DNA from: Bugula neritina
Lineage: Eukaryota; Bryozoa; Gymnolaemata; Cheilostomatida; Bugulidae
DNA: 64,000 nt
NCBI GenBank assembly: GCA_964035545.1
Contig: OZ037770.1
Location: forward strand, 13,358,142-13,422,141
Direction of reading: 5' to 3'
Part shown: in pieces, positions 48,501 to 58,220 of the stretch
Layout: each line of letters opens with the position of its first letter
Position numbering within the stretch: position 1 is the stretch's first letter
Position numbers and translations under genes: made by a program
Notes under the pieces: model-generated
Told to the model about the DNA's origin: nothing
What the model saw: the letters and a program-made list of their open reading frames with translations, nothing else
Databases searched by the model: none

Positions 48501-51500
48501 CATCCTTCCTCTCTATCATGTACTGTTCCTACTTTATTATAACCCTTTTTCTTTCCCATTTTTTGGTTGTCTTCTGAATGTATATTCTGCTTTCTTTACC
48601 ACTTGATGTGCTAAAACTTTATTTGATAGTATTTGAGCTATATGCTGTTGTTAAAGGTTTCTCCAGTAACTAAACAGTAAAATCAAAATTTTTGTATATG
48701 ATGGAAAGTTGCGTTACGTTAAATAACTGCTGCTGTAATTGGTTTTGTTTTCAGAAAGGATGGTACTTCATGATATTAGTTTAGGTACATAACGTAAGCT
48801 TTTTCTCTGTTTAGTTTTTATACTTGGAATTTAATATCCAGAAGTAGACAACTTCTAGTGCTACGAATCATCAACTGGACTAACAGCTACATCACCAACT
48901 GAGAGGTTACACGGCTCTTAGTGCTGCTTTGTGGAGTTTTAGTTTTGAATTGTGCTGCTTAGTGTTCAGTGAGGTTGATGCACAGCTGTAGTTGTATAGG
49001 CTAGCGGGGTTCTTATTCAAGTGAGTGTGTTTGACGGGCAGGTATGTGGATGCTGCCTCATACTTTGCCGATGTAGCCTCAGCTCTAGAGAATGCACAGG
49101 AAGAGATATTCATCACAGACTGGTGGCTGAGTCCGGAACTCTTTCTACGCCGTCCCGTGGTGCACATGAACGACCCTTCTAGACTGGATAAAATCCTTCT
49201 CAAGAAAGCGGTAGTTGTCTGCTTCTTGCTTCATTTCCTGTAGTGAAACTATTCCAATTATAATGAGTGTAAAGCACGAAATAAATAGGAATATCAAAAC
49301 ATCTAATGAGAAATTACTTTTGTTGAATTTAAACTTATTTTTGATTTGATTTAAACTTGATGCATTTTCAAAAGAAGTGTGCATTAAAGCTGCAGTAATA
49401 CTAAAGCTAAGAGTTGTAGGCAATTGCTTTAATCAGTTTTGTATTAACATCTTGTGATGTAACTCAGGAAGAAGGAGTGAAGATTTACATTCTGCTGTAT
49501 AAAGAGATCGCGATGGCTGTAGGCGGTATTCAAAGCTTTAAATGTAAAACCCATTTGGAGTCGTCACACCCCAACATAATGGTACGTCACGTAATTGTAG
49601 TTCCCAGTTCTAAATTATATTAAATACTCTACGTTTATATTCTTAAGTATATCATTATATGTTTATGTATTGGGGTGTTTTAATCACCTCTTGTGTCTCT
49701 CTTGGTTTTGATTCTAGTCTTTATGTTTTTATTTTATTTTATTTTATTATGGAGCCATAAAATTGTCTCCTCTTGTTTGACAAACCGTCAGTTGCTTATT
49801 GCTGATGAATGTAGCTCTGACGTTTTTATAACATAAATTTGGAGTTATTTCATCCAAGACTTAGCTTTAGCACCCAGTTGAGAGTGTCTTTTGTTGGGGC
49901 AGGTTATGAGACACCCTGATCACCTGAAATCTTTGGTGTACATGTGGACTCACCACGAGAAACTTGTGTGTGTGGATCAGACGATAGCCTTTCTGGGAGG
50001 TCTGGACCTCTGCTATGGCAGATGGGATGACAGCCAGCACAGGTATAGCCTCAGTTCTACAGGTATAGCCTTAGTTCTACAGGTATAGCCTTGCTTCTAC
50101 AGGTATAGCCTTAGTTCTACAGGTATAGCCTTGCTTCTACAGGTATAGCCTCAGTTCTACAGGTATAGCATCAGTTCTACAGGTATAGCCTCAGTTCTAC
50201 AGGTATAGCTTTAGTGAGTCATGTACTCATCTGATGTGATGTATAGTCTTGGTACTTATTTGACAGACTGACAGACTTGGGGTGGGTGCAGTCCGTCACC
50301 CCTCCTACTACAAGACCGGCCAGTACTGTCAGCACCTCTGCAGATGATTGGAAAGGAATTGGTTTATCAGATCTGAAAGTGAAAGGTAGAACACCCTTTA
50401 TTATAATGTAATGTTTATGGTGTAAATTGTAATGTATTATATTGTAATATATAATGTTATAATATAATATTATCTGATATAGTATAATATATTATAATAT
50501 AACTTTACGGGATCTAGTACCTATATTATTCTATTTTATAATGTAATGTTATCTGATATAATGTAACATATTATAATATAATACGCAGTAATGTAATGTA
50601 ATACAATCTATAAAGAATAATTAAAGAATACTTATTCCATGTAATGTGTCGAGACAGCATATCCAAAATACTGAAATTGTCCATTTGCATTTTCAACTTT
50701 TATTCTAGTTTTGCAAAATTAATCTCATGGTCCTTTTGTTTATATTTGATGATATTTATTTTAGGATGTTACAATCTGTAGTTCTTCTTTTCTGCAGGTG
50801 CTAAAAAGAAAGCTCTACCTTTACCTGTTGACCTCCCGTCAACCCTTCAGATGGCTGTTTTACCTCCAAATATGCGAAGGCCGTCGCCACGCTCCTGGAG
50901 CACCTCAGATGTCATTGAATTAAGAAGTCAAGGCCGTATGCCTGCTCACAAAACAAACTCGGTAGATATTCCCGAGAACCAGGTGACTGTTAGCGCTAAA
51001 CTTTCTCGAGAATTCCGGCGGGGCGTTGAAGGCGCTGTCTTTTCACACAGCACCACGGTTCTCGACAAGAATGTCACTGACGTTGATGACGGCGGCCATG
51101 TTGTTGATTCATTGAACAAGTCGAAACTGCACCTGAGCGACGAGGACGTGTTTATGTCAGTAAAGAAGGAAGATGCTGATTGGCTGTATAATAATGTCCA
51201 CACACGACCCATTCCTCACATCAGCAGTGATATCGTCATAGATTCCCCCGTCCACGCTTCCAATTCCGCTTTTTCGTTTGAAGTTCAACAATCTTTAGGA
51301 GAAAGTCTGTTGTACGACACCCAGATGAACAGTATTCCGTCTCCTTCGGGAGTTATCCCCTTTACTACTCCGGCCGATGAGTTGGATGGTTGTAGCTCGG
51401 CGGGGTTCGAAGACTGCTCGTCTGTTGATAGGTTGGATGTTGAAGCAGACGACACGACGCAACTCACCGCTGCAGGAAGTACGGTAAGCTATTACGTCAC

Positions 51501-54500
51501 CAAGTTTTGATGGTTTTTAATCTAAAGCTCATTTTATTATTGGTTGTTGTAAGTTTGGATACTAACTTGATTGAAATTCAATAAATGTGACCAACATTCA
51601 TAAATGTTCTGTCTACTTGCTTATGTAGGTTTGAATATGTGTGAAAATAGTTTTTAAACATTTAGCGCTAACAACTTTTTCCATTTCTGACAAGTTCAAA
51701 ACAATTTGTATTTTTCCATGCAAAATATGAGTAACATTTGTTTCAACTTCATAAAATTGTCATTGCTTTTCATATTTTACTCTAATCTATTTCCTCTGTA
51801 GGATTTAGCACCGCCTATTCCTCTCTTAGCTTTGGAACCAATCCGAGGATTCTGTGTAGATCTGATTGAGGTAACAAGAAAGAAATCTCGGGGCAAGGTG
51901 CCTAACCCCCCTCCTAAATACTCTCTCGTATCTCAACCCAGCCAAGATGATCGAGACGCTTCTCCCAAGAGATCTAAATCTCACAAGAGGCACCCAAAAG
52001 GAAGTAAGAAACATCTGCAAAAAGTCAGTGGTGATGTCAGGAAATCCGACAGCGAGTTGAATCACTCGTCTGATAAGGTGGAGTCGGCAGGTGAAAGAAA
52101 TGGATCCCCGGAGAGGAGGAAATGGAGAAGAGAAGACAGAAAGGAGACTAGAGAGTCGCGGAGAGAATTTAGGGAGGCAAAGAAGGAGATGAGAGAGAAG
52201 AGAAGAGAGGCTAGACTGGCTCGAGAGGTAAACACTAGTAAACACTGAATATGAGAGTTATTTCACCTTTAAACTGTTGCTTTACTTGTGTTTGCAGTGT
52301 AAAATATGTTGAGTGGATTCATTCTATGTTATCATTGAAATTAATTAGTCAAACTAATAGAATCTATAAGTGGATTTTGAAATTTTAGCTAATAATATAA
52401 ATGATTTATTTTAAAATTTAAATTATAAATAAAAAGAAAGTCAGTTAAATAATACAGTTTGTTATTTGTTATTCATTCTTTGTTGCCTTTTGCCTGTTGT
52501 TTTGTTGAGTTTACTGTTGAATTGAACTCTGTGATGTGTTGATATGTTCGCTGTGATGTGTTGATATGTTGGAACGCTGTGATGTGTTGATATGTTGATA
52601 CGCTGTCCCCTTTCAGTCGGTCAATGTGCCCGAAGAAGACCAGTCAGATAGAGGCAAGTCTTGGAGGAAACTGAGGAACAGCATGGATAAAATCAAACGA
52701 GTCCTGAAGAATGAGAATAGCCAGTTTACTATTAATGCCAGCAGGTGAGTTGTGTGCTCGTGTTGATTGGTTGCTGGTCGCGTTGGTAGGTGGTGTTACT
52801 TCCTATGGTAGCACAGCAGGGTGTAACTTGTGTTGGCTGATTTTAGAGAAAGAAGGTCAGATTATTTAATTTTTGTGGCAATAATGGATTGTTTCTTTTA
52901 AAGTTATTTAAGTTTGGGTTGCCTGCTGTGCTGTACCACCAACCGATGTGGATAATTCTTTCCAGCCTCCTGGTAAAAGGACGCGAAGAGGGTATAAAAG
53001 TACTTAATATATGCACTTAATATATAGGCTGTAGTCCAACATACTAATTTGTGTGTTTATCACTAGAATTGTCTTCTTTTTGACGCAGGAGAAGCAGCTC
53101 CTCTTCCACAGTACAAGACTCGGACAGGGCAACTAAACTCTGGCTCGGTAAAGACTACGTCAACTGGATCCACAAAGACCTGGACAGTGCCGACGCCCCG
53201 TATCACGGTGTGTATAGCCTCAGGCCCTGGCTAGTCTAACTTAATGAGCTAGAATAAAGCTAGAGCTAGAATAGCTAGAATAGCTAGAAGCAGCGCTGAG
53301 TTGGTGGTCACTGAGTGCAGTGATTGGGGTTTGGGCATCAACGAATACACAACTACTGTACTCTGTCACCCTCAACTCAGTGCTGCTTCTAGCCATTTCC
53401 CTCACATATAGTATACAGTATATACAATAGTATTATTACGATCAGCTGACAGTTAATTATATCTCTTGTCTTGAATGTGAAACTAAAACCGAAGTTGTCT
53501 CCAGCTGTATAAATCTATGCTTCACTTCTCAGACATGGTAGATCGGTTCAGCACGGTGCGCATGCCGTGGCACGACATAGCCTGTGTAGTGTTCAACAGA
53601 GCCGCTACTGATGTGGGCAGGCACTTCATACAGCGATGGAACCACGCTAAGAAAGTGAAAGCCTCGTCTAAGACGAGCTCCAAGTATCCTCTACTCCTTC
53701 CCCGATCCACCAACACTCCGTACAAACGACTCCCGCCTTTCATCAGAGACATGTGCGAACTCGTCAACTGTCAGGTGAACTTCCTGTCTAGCGTAATTGT
53801 TAGCTGTGTTGAAAGTTCTATTTTGAGTTTGACATAATTACACAACCATGCAGTCTGGACATGCTATTGTGTCAATGGTATAGCATATGTTATTTGTATA
53901 GACTTGCTACTATGTTACCATATCGTAATCACACGCACAACCATACTCAGTATGCATTTTGTATATAAAAATATATATCAGTGTACGGTGTAGGTGTATA
54001 TATATATATGTACATTAGTGTACGGTGTAGGTATATATATATGTACATTAGTGTACGGTGTAGGTGTATATATACATCAGTGTACGGTGTAGGTGTATAT
54101 ATATACATTAGTGTACGGTGTAGGTGTTAAGAAGCTGCTCTGGTTGGTCAAGTGGCATGCAGAGACCTGAGACTTCCATATACAATGCTTACATTGAGTT
54201 GATAGAGCAATCTGAGTACTATATCTACATTGAGGTGAGCTTCTGTAATATAATACATCATATAGTACTGTAATATAATACATTATATAGTACTGTAATA
54301 TAATACATCGTATAGTACTGTAATATAATACATCATATAGTACTGTAATATAATACATCATATAGTACTGTAATATAATACATCATATAGTACTGTAATA
54401 TACTGTAGTGTAATATAATACATCATATAGTACTGTAATATATATACTGTAGTGTAATATAATACATCATATAGTACTGTAAGATATATATATATACTGT

Positions 54501-57500
54501 AGTGTGATATATACTATAGTGTAATATATACTATAGTGTAATATATACTATAGTGTGATATATACTATAGTGTAATACTCGTATATTCTATAGTGTAATA
54601 TATACTGTAGTGTAATATATACTGTAATATATTATTATATCTACTTGTACTATTCTAGAACCAGTTCTTCATCAGCTGGTGTGGTACGGACGTACAGAAC
54701 TGTATATGTGAGGCACTCGTTAACAGAATAACCAAAGCTCATCAGTAAGTCATTGTATACTTACACATCTACACATAGTATATACTTACACATCAACACA
54801 TAGTATATACTTACACATCTACACATAGTATATACTTACACATCTACACATAGTATATACTTACACATCTACGCATAGTATATACTTACACATCTACAGA
54901 TAGTATATACTTACACATCTACACATAGTATATACTTACACATCTACAGATAGTATATACTTACTCATCTACACATTAGTATATACTTACACATCTGCAC
55001 ATTAGTATATACTTACACATCTACACATAGTATATACTTACACATCTACACATAGTATATACTTACACATCTACACATAGTATATACTTACACATCTACA
55101 CATAGTATATACTTACACATCTACACATAGTATATACTCTGCCCCTGTTACAGTATTACTTTGTTATTCAATAAGCTGTAAGTACTAAGTCTAAAATCAC
55201 AATGTGTATTACTTACACTATCAAACTTATAGGTTAACACTATTGACACAATATTTGAATTTTTGTTGATAGCAATATTATTCTGTTGGGTATACAAATC
55301 TTTACTAAATTGTAAAATATGTTGATAATGCTGTTCTTCAAAAGTTCTACTGTATCTGTCGCCCTAATCTCCTCTACACTCCTGTTAGGATGAAACAGCA
55401 GTTCCGAGTGTACATAGTGCTGCCGCTGCTGCCAGCGTTTGAAGCTGACCTTGACCCACAAAAGTCAGGGGGCTCCGCCCTATTCTCTGTTCTCTACTGG
55501 ATCCAGCAGTCTCTGATTGGTCACGAGAATTCTTTGTTTAAGAAACTGCGGAGTCACGGTAAGTCATGTGACCTGTATGTGTACTACACTGTGTACTACA
55601 GTATACTACACTGTGTGCTACAGTATGCTACACTGTGTACTACACAGTGTACTACAGTGTGTACTACAGTATACTACACTGTGTACTACAGTATACTACA
55701 CAGTATACTACAGTGTGTACTACAGTACACTACACTGTGTACTACAGTACACTACACTGTGTACTACAGTTACTACACTGTGTACTACAGTATACTACAC
55801 TGTGTGATACAGTATACTACACTGTGTACTACAGTACACTACACTGTGTACTACAGTATACTACACTGTGTACTACAGTATACTACACAGTGTACTACAG
55901 TACACTACAGTATACTACACTGTGTGCTACAGTACACTACACTGTGTGCTACACAGTATACTACACAGTATACTACACTGTATACTACAGTACACTACAC
56001 TGTGTACTACAGTATACTACACTGTGTACTACAGTATACTACACTGTGTACTACAGTATACTACACTGTGTACTACAGTATACTACACTGTGTACTACAG
56101 TACACTATACTGTGTACTACATACTACACTGTGTACTACAGTATACTACACTGTGTACTACAGTACACTACACTGTGTACTACAGTATACTACACAGTGT
56201 ACTACAATATACTACAGTATACTACACTGTGTGCTACAGTACACTACACTGTGTGCTACACAGTATACTACACAGTATACTACACTGTATACTACAGTAC
56301 ACTACACTGTGTACTACAGTATACTACACTGTGTACTACAGTATACTACACTGTGTACTACAGTAGACTACACTGTGTACTACATACTACACTGTGTACT
56401 ACAGTATACTACACTGTGTACTACAGTACACTACACTGTGTACTACAGTATACTACACTGTGTGCTACATACTACACTGTGTACTACAGTATACTACACT
56501 GTGTGCTACATACTACACTGTGTACTACAGTATACTACACTGTGTACTACATACTACACTGTGTACTACAGTATACTACACTGTGTACTACAGTATACTA
56601 CACTGTGTGCTACATACTACACTGTGTACTACAGTATACTACACTGTGTACTACATACTACACTACAGGTGTCGACCCCAATGACTACGTCTCAGTAACT
56701 GGTCTCAGGACTCACGGCTCACTCCAAGGTAAGCCAGTCACCGAGCTGATATACGTGCACAGCAAACTCATGATAGTAGACGACAGGAAATGCATTATTG
56801 GATCAGCCAATATCAATGATAGAAGTCTTTCCGGTGAGTATTTATTCCATACCGTCTGATTCTTAGCTAACTGTTGCTACTGTTTGCTGGTCATCAGTGC
56901 TTTCGATAATTATTATATTTATTCACTGATTTCCATGTATACTGTATAAGTGTGTATACTGTACACACGTGTGTGAAATGCTCACGACTGTTGTTATCCA
57001 ATCAGGTGTGAGAGACAGTGAGATAGCCGTAGTCATTGAAGACGAGTTCTTCCTTCACTCAACGATGTCTGGACAAGATGTGAAAGTTGGCAAGTTCTGT
57101 TACAGTCTCAGAAACAACCTGTTTCAGTGAGTTGAAAATCTCTCTCCCCCACCCGCATGTACTATCAGTTAGTGAGGGGCTCCCTCTCCCCCACCCGCAT
57201 GTACTATCAGTTAGTGAGGGGCTCCCTCTCCCCACCCGCAATTAACTGATGTTTTCATTTCCTTAATCCACAATTAGTTGTTGTTCCTCCCATTGCTCCT
57301 TGAAATGATTCTACTTTTAGTTGAAAATGGTGCAGTTTAAGTAGAGTATCATTTACACAATTTTAACGTTCACTCACTCACTTTTTAGTTTCAAAGAAAA
57401 GGCCAATAGTGTTAGGCAGGAACCCTTTCTGGTCCTCCTATGTTTGAACTGGAAACCATGTGAATGATTGCTATATATGGTGCCATTATACTGTTGTTTT

Positions 57501-58220
57501 ATTTACATGAGTAGATAACTTCTCATATGAATTAAATTGTTTTAGAGAGCACCTTGGGCTGAGTGACACGGATTATATACAAGATATCACATGTGAGCAG
57601 TTCTATAAGCACCGTTGGGTCACAACGGCTGCAGTCAACACTTCAATCTATTCAAAGGTATGCAATGTTTAGGAAGAAAAACCTCGCTGCTTTTGAAATC
57701 GCCTTTTGTATTTGTCAATTATACTTCTTATATATAAAATAATATTCTAGCAGTGACACATAAGGGTTATAATATCTTACCAGGGATACATAGGTATATA
57801 ATATTCTACTAGGGATACACAGGTATATAATAATATTCTACTAGGAATACATAGGTATATAATGTTCTACTAGGGCTACATAGGTATATAATATTCTACC
57901 AGGGATACATAGGTATATAATGTTCTACTAGGGCTACATAGGTATATTATATCTATCTATTTATAACATATATTTATTCTAATTATTTGATTCAGGTGTT
58001 CAACTGTCTGCCCTGTGACACAGTTACTTCTTTTCAAGAACTCCGGGCTTACAAGGCCTTGACCTCAATGGCTACTAGTGACCCAGTGGTTGCTAGGCAG
58101 CAGTTGATGAAAGTGCGAGGCAGTCTCGTTATGTATCCCCTGGAATTTCTCAAGAATGAAAAACTTATAAATCATTTGGGAGCCAAGGAAAAAATGATGC
58201 CCAGTGCCTTTTGGACGTAG
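40251..58220 (+). CDS. PLD1: Phospholipase D (PX-PH-HKD type, PLD1/PLD2 family)
   Basis: Complete 24-exon gene, 1,385 residues; all junctions have AG/GT signals and consistent phases. It hydrolyses phosphatidylcholine to phosphatidic acid and choline on membranes. In order: an N-terminal extension; a PX domain (about residues 45-194); a PH domain (195-330); HKD motif 1 HHEKLVCVD (His454, Lys456, Asp461); a very long charged loop (about 500-940); HKD motif 2 HSKLMIVDD (His1209, Lys1211, Asp1216); and a C-terminus ending in FWT, resembling the conserved C-terminal end of animal PLDs. Human PLD1 is about 1,074 residues; the excess here is mostly the loop. One gene precedes the vertebrate PLD1/PLD2 split, so the symbol means PLD1/2 class. 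The start ATG at 40251 fits the first in-frame exon. Confidence 0.95.
40747..40958. mobile_element. 212-bp MITE, Tc1/mariner-type
   Basis: Inverted ends CAGCGCTCTCTCCGTATCTCAC (left) and the reverse complement of CAAAACTTCCTCCTTATCTC (right), 16 of 22 positions matching over the full ends, flanked by TA on both sides (40745-40746, 40959-40960). Ends of the CAGTGCTCCCTCCG type with TA duplication are typical of pogo/Tigger-like mariners. No coding capacity. A related remnant is at 45239-45328. Confidence 0.7.
41500..41585. repeat. AGT/AGC trinucleotide repeat
   Basis: Interrupted runs of agt and agc triplets in phospholipase D intron 3. Confidence 0.9.
43169..43197 (-). repeat. C-rich tract, G-quadruplex candidate on the minus strand
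   Basis: Runs of 5-7 C separated by single T. The complementary strand has at least four G-runs within 29 bp. Confidence 0.75.
43504..43790. repeat. 30-bp minisatellite, about 9.5 near-identical copies
   Basis: Head-to-tail copies of a unit made of tagtagattatgttagag and tactctgtcagc with essentially no divergence, implying very recent expansion. Located in phospholipase D intron 3. Confidence 0.97.
44592..44623 (+). repeat. G-rich tract, G-quadruplex candidate
   Basis: Six or so runs of three or more G within 32 bp in phospholipase D intron 4. Confidence 0.7.
45239..45328. mobile_element. MITE remnant, triplicated left end
   Basis: Three copies of GTGCTCCCTCYGTATCTCAC (the first lacks its leading bases). 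The third copy runs straight into an inverted end finishing CACTG-TA. The last unit (45295-45328) is a TA-flanked near-palindrome. It matches the ends of the element at 40747-40958. Confidence 0.6.
46307..47446 (+). CDS. PLD1: Phospholipase D exons 6-8: PH domain
   Basis: Exons 46307-46455, 46567-46719 and 47306-47446. The domain starts with FLEISKLSF and [10 protein letters not shown], and continues in exon 7 with [13 protein letters not shown], the typical strand leading up to the PH fold; exon 8 provides the C-terminal helix Trp (DNWVLAITQ). In PLD1/2 this domain binds phosphoinositides and helps membrane targeting. Confidence 0.92.
46765..47045. repeat. TAGTAC/ACTAGT self-complementary low-complexity tract
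   Basis: About 280 bp built of tagtact, actagt and attagt hexamers, so both strands read alike and many overlapping palindromes occur. It fills the intron between phospholipase D exons 7 and 8. Both strands appear open only because of the repeat. Confidence 0.9.
48061..48122 (+). repeat. GGTTAGTGGGGGAGG repeat, G-quadruplex candidate
   Basis: Four imperfect copies of gttagtgggggaggg within 62 bp in phospholipase D intron 8. Confidence 0.8.
49042..50042 (+). CDS. PLD1: Phospholipase D exons 9-11: first catalytic half, HKD motif 1
   Basis: Exons 49042-49210, 49468-49581 and 49903-50042. Exon 9 has [19 protein letters not shown], nearly invariant in animal PLDs. Exon 11 has HHEKLVCVD, with the catalytic His and Lys of HxK(x)4D, then [14 protein letters not shown]. 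The exon ends at 50042 in a donor repeated nine times downstream. Confidence 0.95.
50033..50214 (+). repeat. Tandemly amplified 5' splice site, nine 20-bp copies
   Basis: The unit aggtatagcctcagttctac starts at the exon 11/intron 11 junction. Candidate donors CAG|GTATAG follow 50042, 50062, 50082 and so on every 20 bp to 50202. The frame of exon 11 meets a stop at 50086, so only the first few copies could extend the exon. Confidence 0.92.
50267..52744 (+). CDS. PLD1: Phospholipase D exons 12-15: enlarged loop between catalytic halves
   Basis: Exons 50267-50385, 50798-51483, 51802-52227 and 52617-52744. Exons 13 (686 bp) and 14 (426 bp) are the longest of the gene. They encode Ser/Thr- and Asp-rich sequence, then a strongly charged Arg/Lys/Glu helix ([14 protein letters not shown]). 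In vertebrate PLD1 a loop of about 116 residues at this place restrains basal activity; here it is several times longer and poorly conserved. Exon 14 has an internal alternative donor after 51869. Confidence 0.88.
53089..56833 (+). CDS. PLD1: Phospholipase D exons 16-21: second catalytic half, HKD motif 2
   Basis: Exons 53089-53207, 53533-53774, 54124-54234, 54659-54744, 55389-55558 and 56669-56833. Landmarks are [21 protein letters not shown] with [21 protein letters not shown], and [20 protein letters not shown]. The last is the second HKD with its GSANIN tail. The introns between these exons are filled by four different tandem arrays. Confidence 0.95.
53283..53393. mobile_element. 111-bp inverted-repeat element (MITE-like hairpin)
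   Basis: Left arm GCTAGAAGCAGCGCTGAGTT and right arm AACTCAGTGCTGCTTCTAGC are reverse complements with one mismatch. Pairing extends further inward with gaps (ggtggtcactgagt against actctgtcaccc). It lies in phospholipase D intron 16. No clear target duplication could be fixed because the left flank is itself a GCTAGAATA repeat. Confidence 0.65.
53979..54126 (+). repeat. Tandemly repeated 3' splice site, five copies
   Basis: The unit contains agtgtacggtgtaggtgtata followed by a TA run, 29-37 bp long. AG dinucleotides fall at 53993, 54030, 54063, 54092 and 54123; the last is the true acceptor of phospholipase D exon 18. Four decoy acceptors with the same local sequence lie upstream. Confidence 0.9.
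54240..54640. repeat. 25-bp and shorter TGTAATATAATA-type arrays
   Basis: First part: about seven copies of a 25-bp unit combining tgtaatataatacatcat and atagtac. Second part: degenerate tatactgtagtgtaatata units. The core tgtaatataata also occurs in the 19-bp array of the coiled-coil gene. Confidence 0.9.
54745..55138. repeat. 25-bp minisatellite after exon 19
   Basis: About 16 copies of a unit joining acacatagtatatacttac and acatct. It begins at the donor of exon 19 (cagtaagtcattgtatact), so the first unit looks derived from the intron start. Confidence 0.93.
55575..56665 (+). repeat. 22-bp minisatellite filling phospholipase D intron 20
   Basis: About 50 copies of a unit made of ctacagtatactacac and tgtgta, with ctacatac deletions. 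The unit contains ctacag, identical to the true acceptor actacag at 56668. No stop occurs in any + frame across the array. Confidence 0.95.
57006..58220 (+). CDS. PLD1: Phospholipase D exons 22-24: C-terminus
   Basis: Exons 57006-57126, 57546-57657 and 57996-58220. The segment starts [14 protein letters not shown], typical just after HKD2 in PLD1/2, then REHLGL-like EHLGLSD, and ends PSAFWT before two consecutive TAG stops. The terminal residues are needed for activity in the vertebrate enzymes. Confidence 0.93.
57128..57240. repeat. Two-copy 50-bp direct repeat
   Basis: Two nearly identical copies of ctctcccccacccgcatgta followed by ctatcagttagtgaggggct, plus a partial third, directly after phospholipase D exon 22. 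Confidence 0.85.
57745..57950. repeat. 29-bp tandem repeat in phospholipase D intron 23
   Basis: About seven imperfect copies containing ggatacataggtatataata and ttctactag. Confidence 0.88.
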
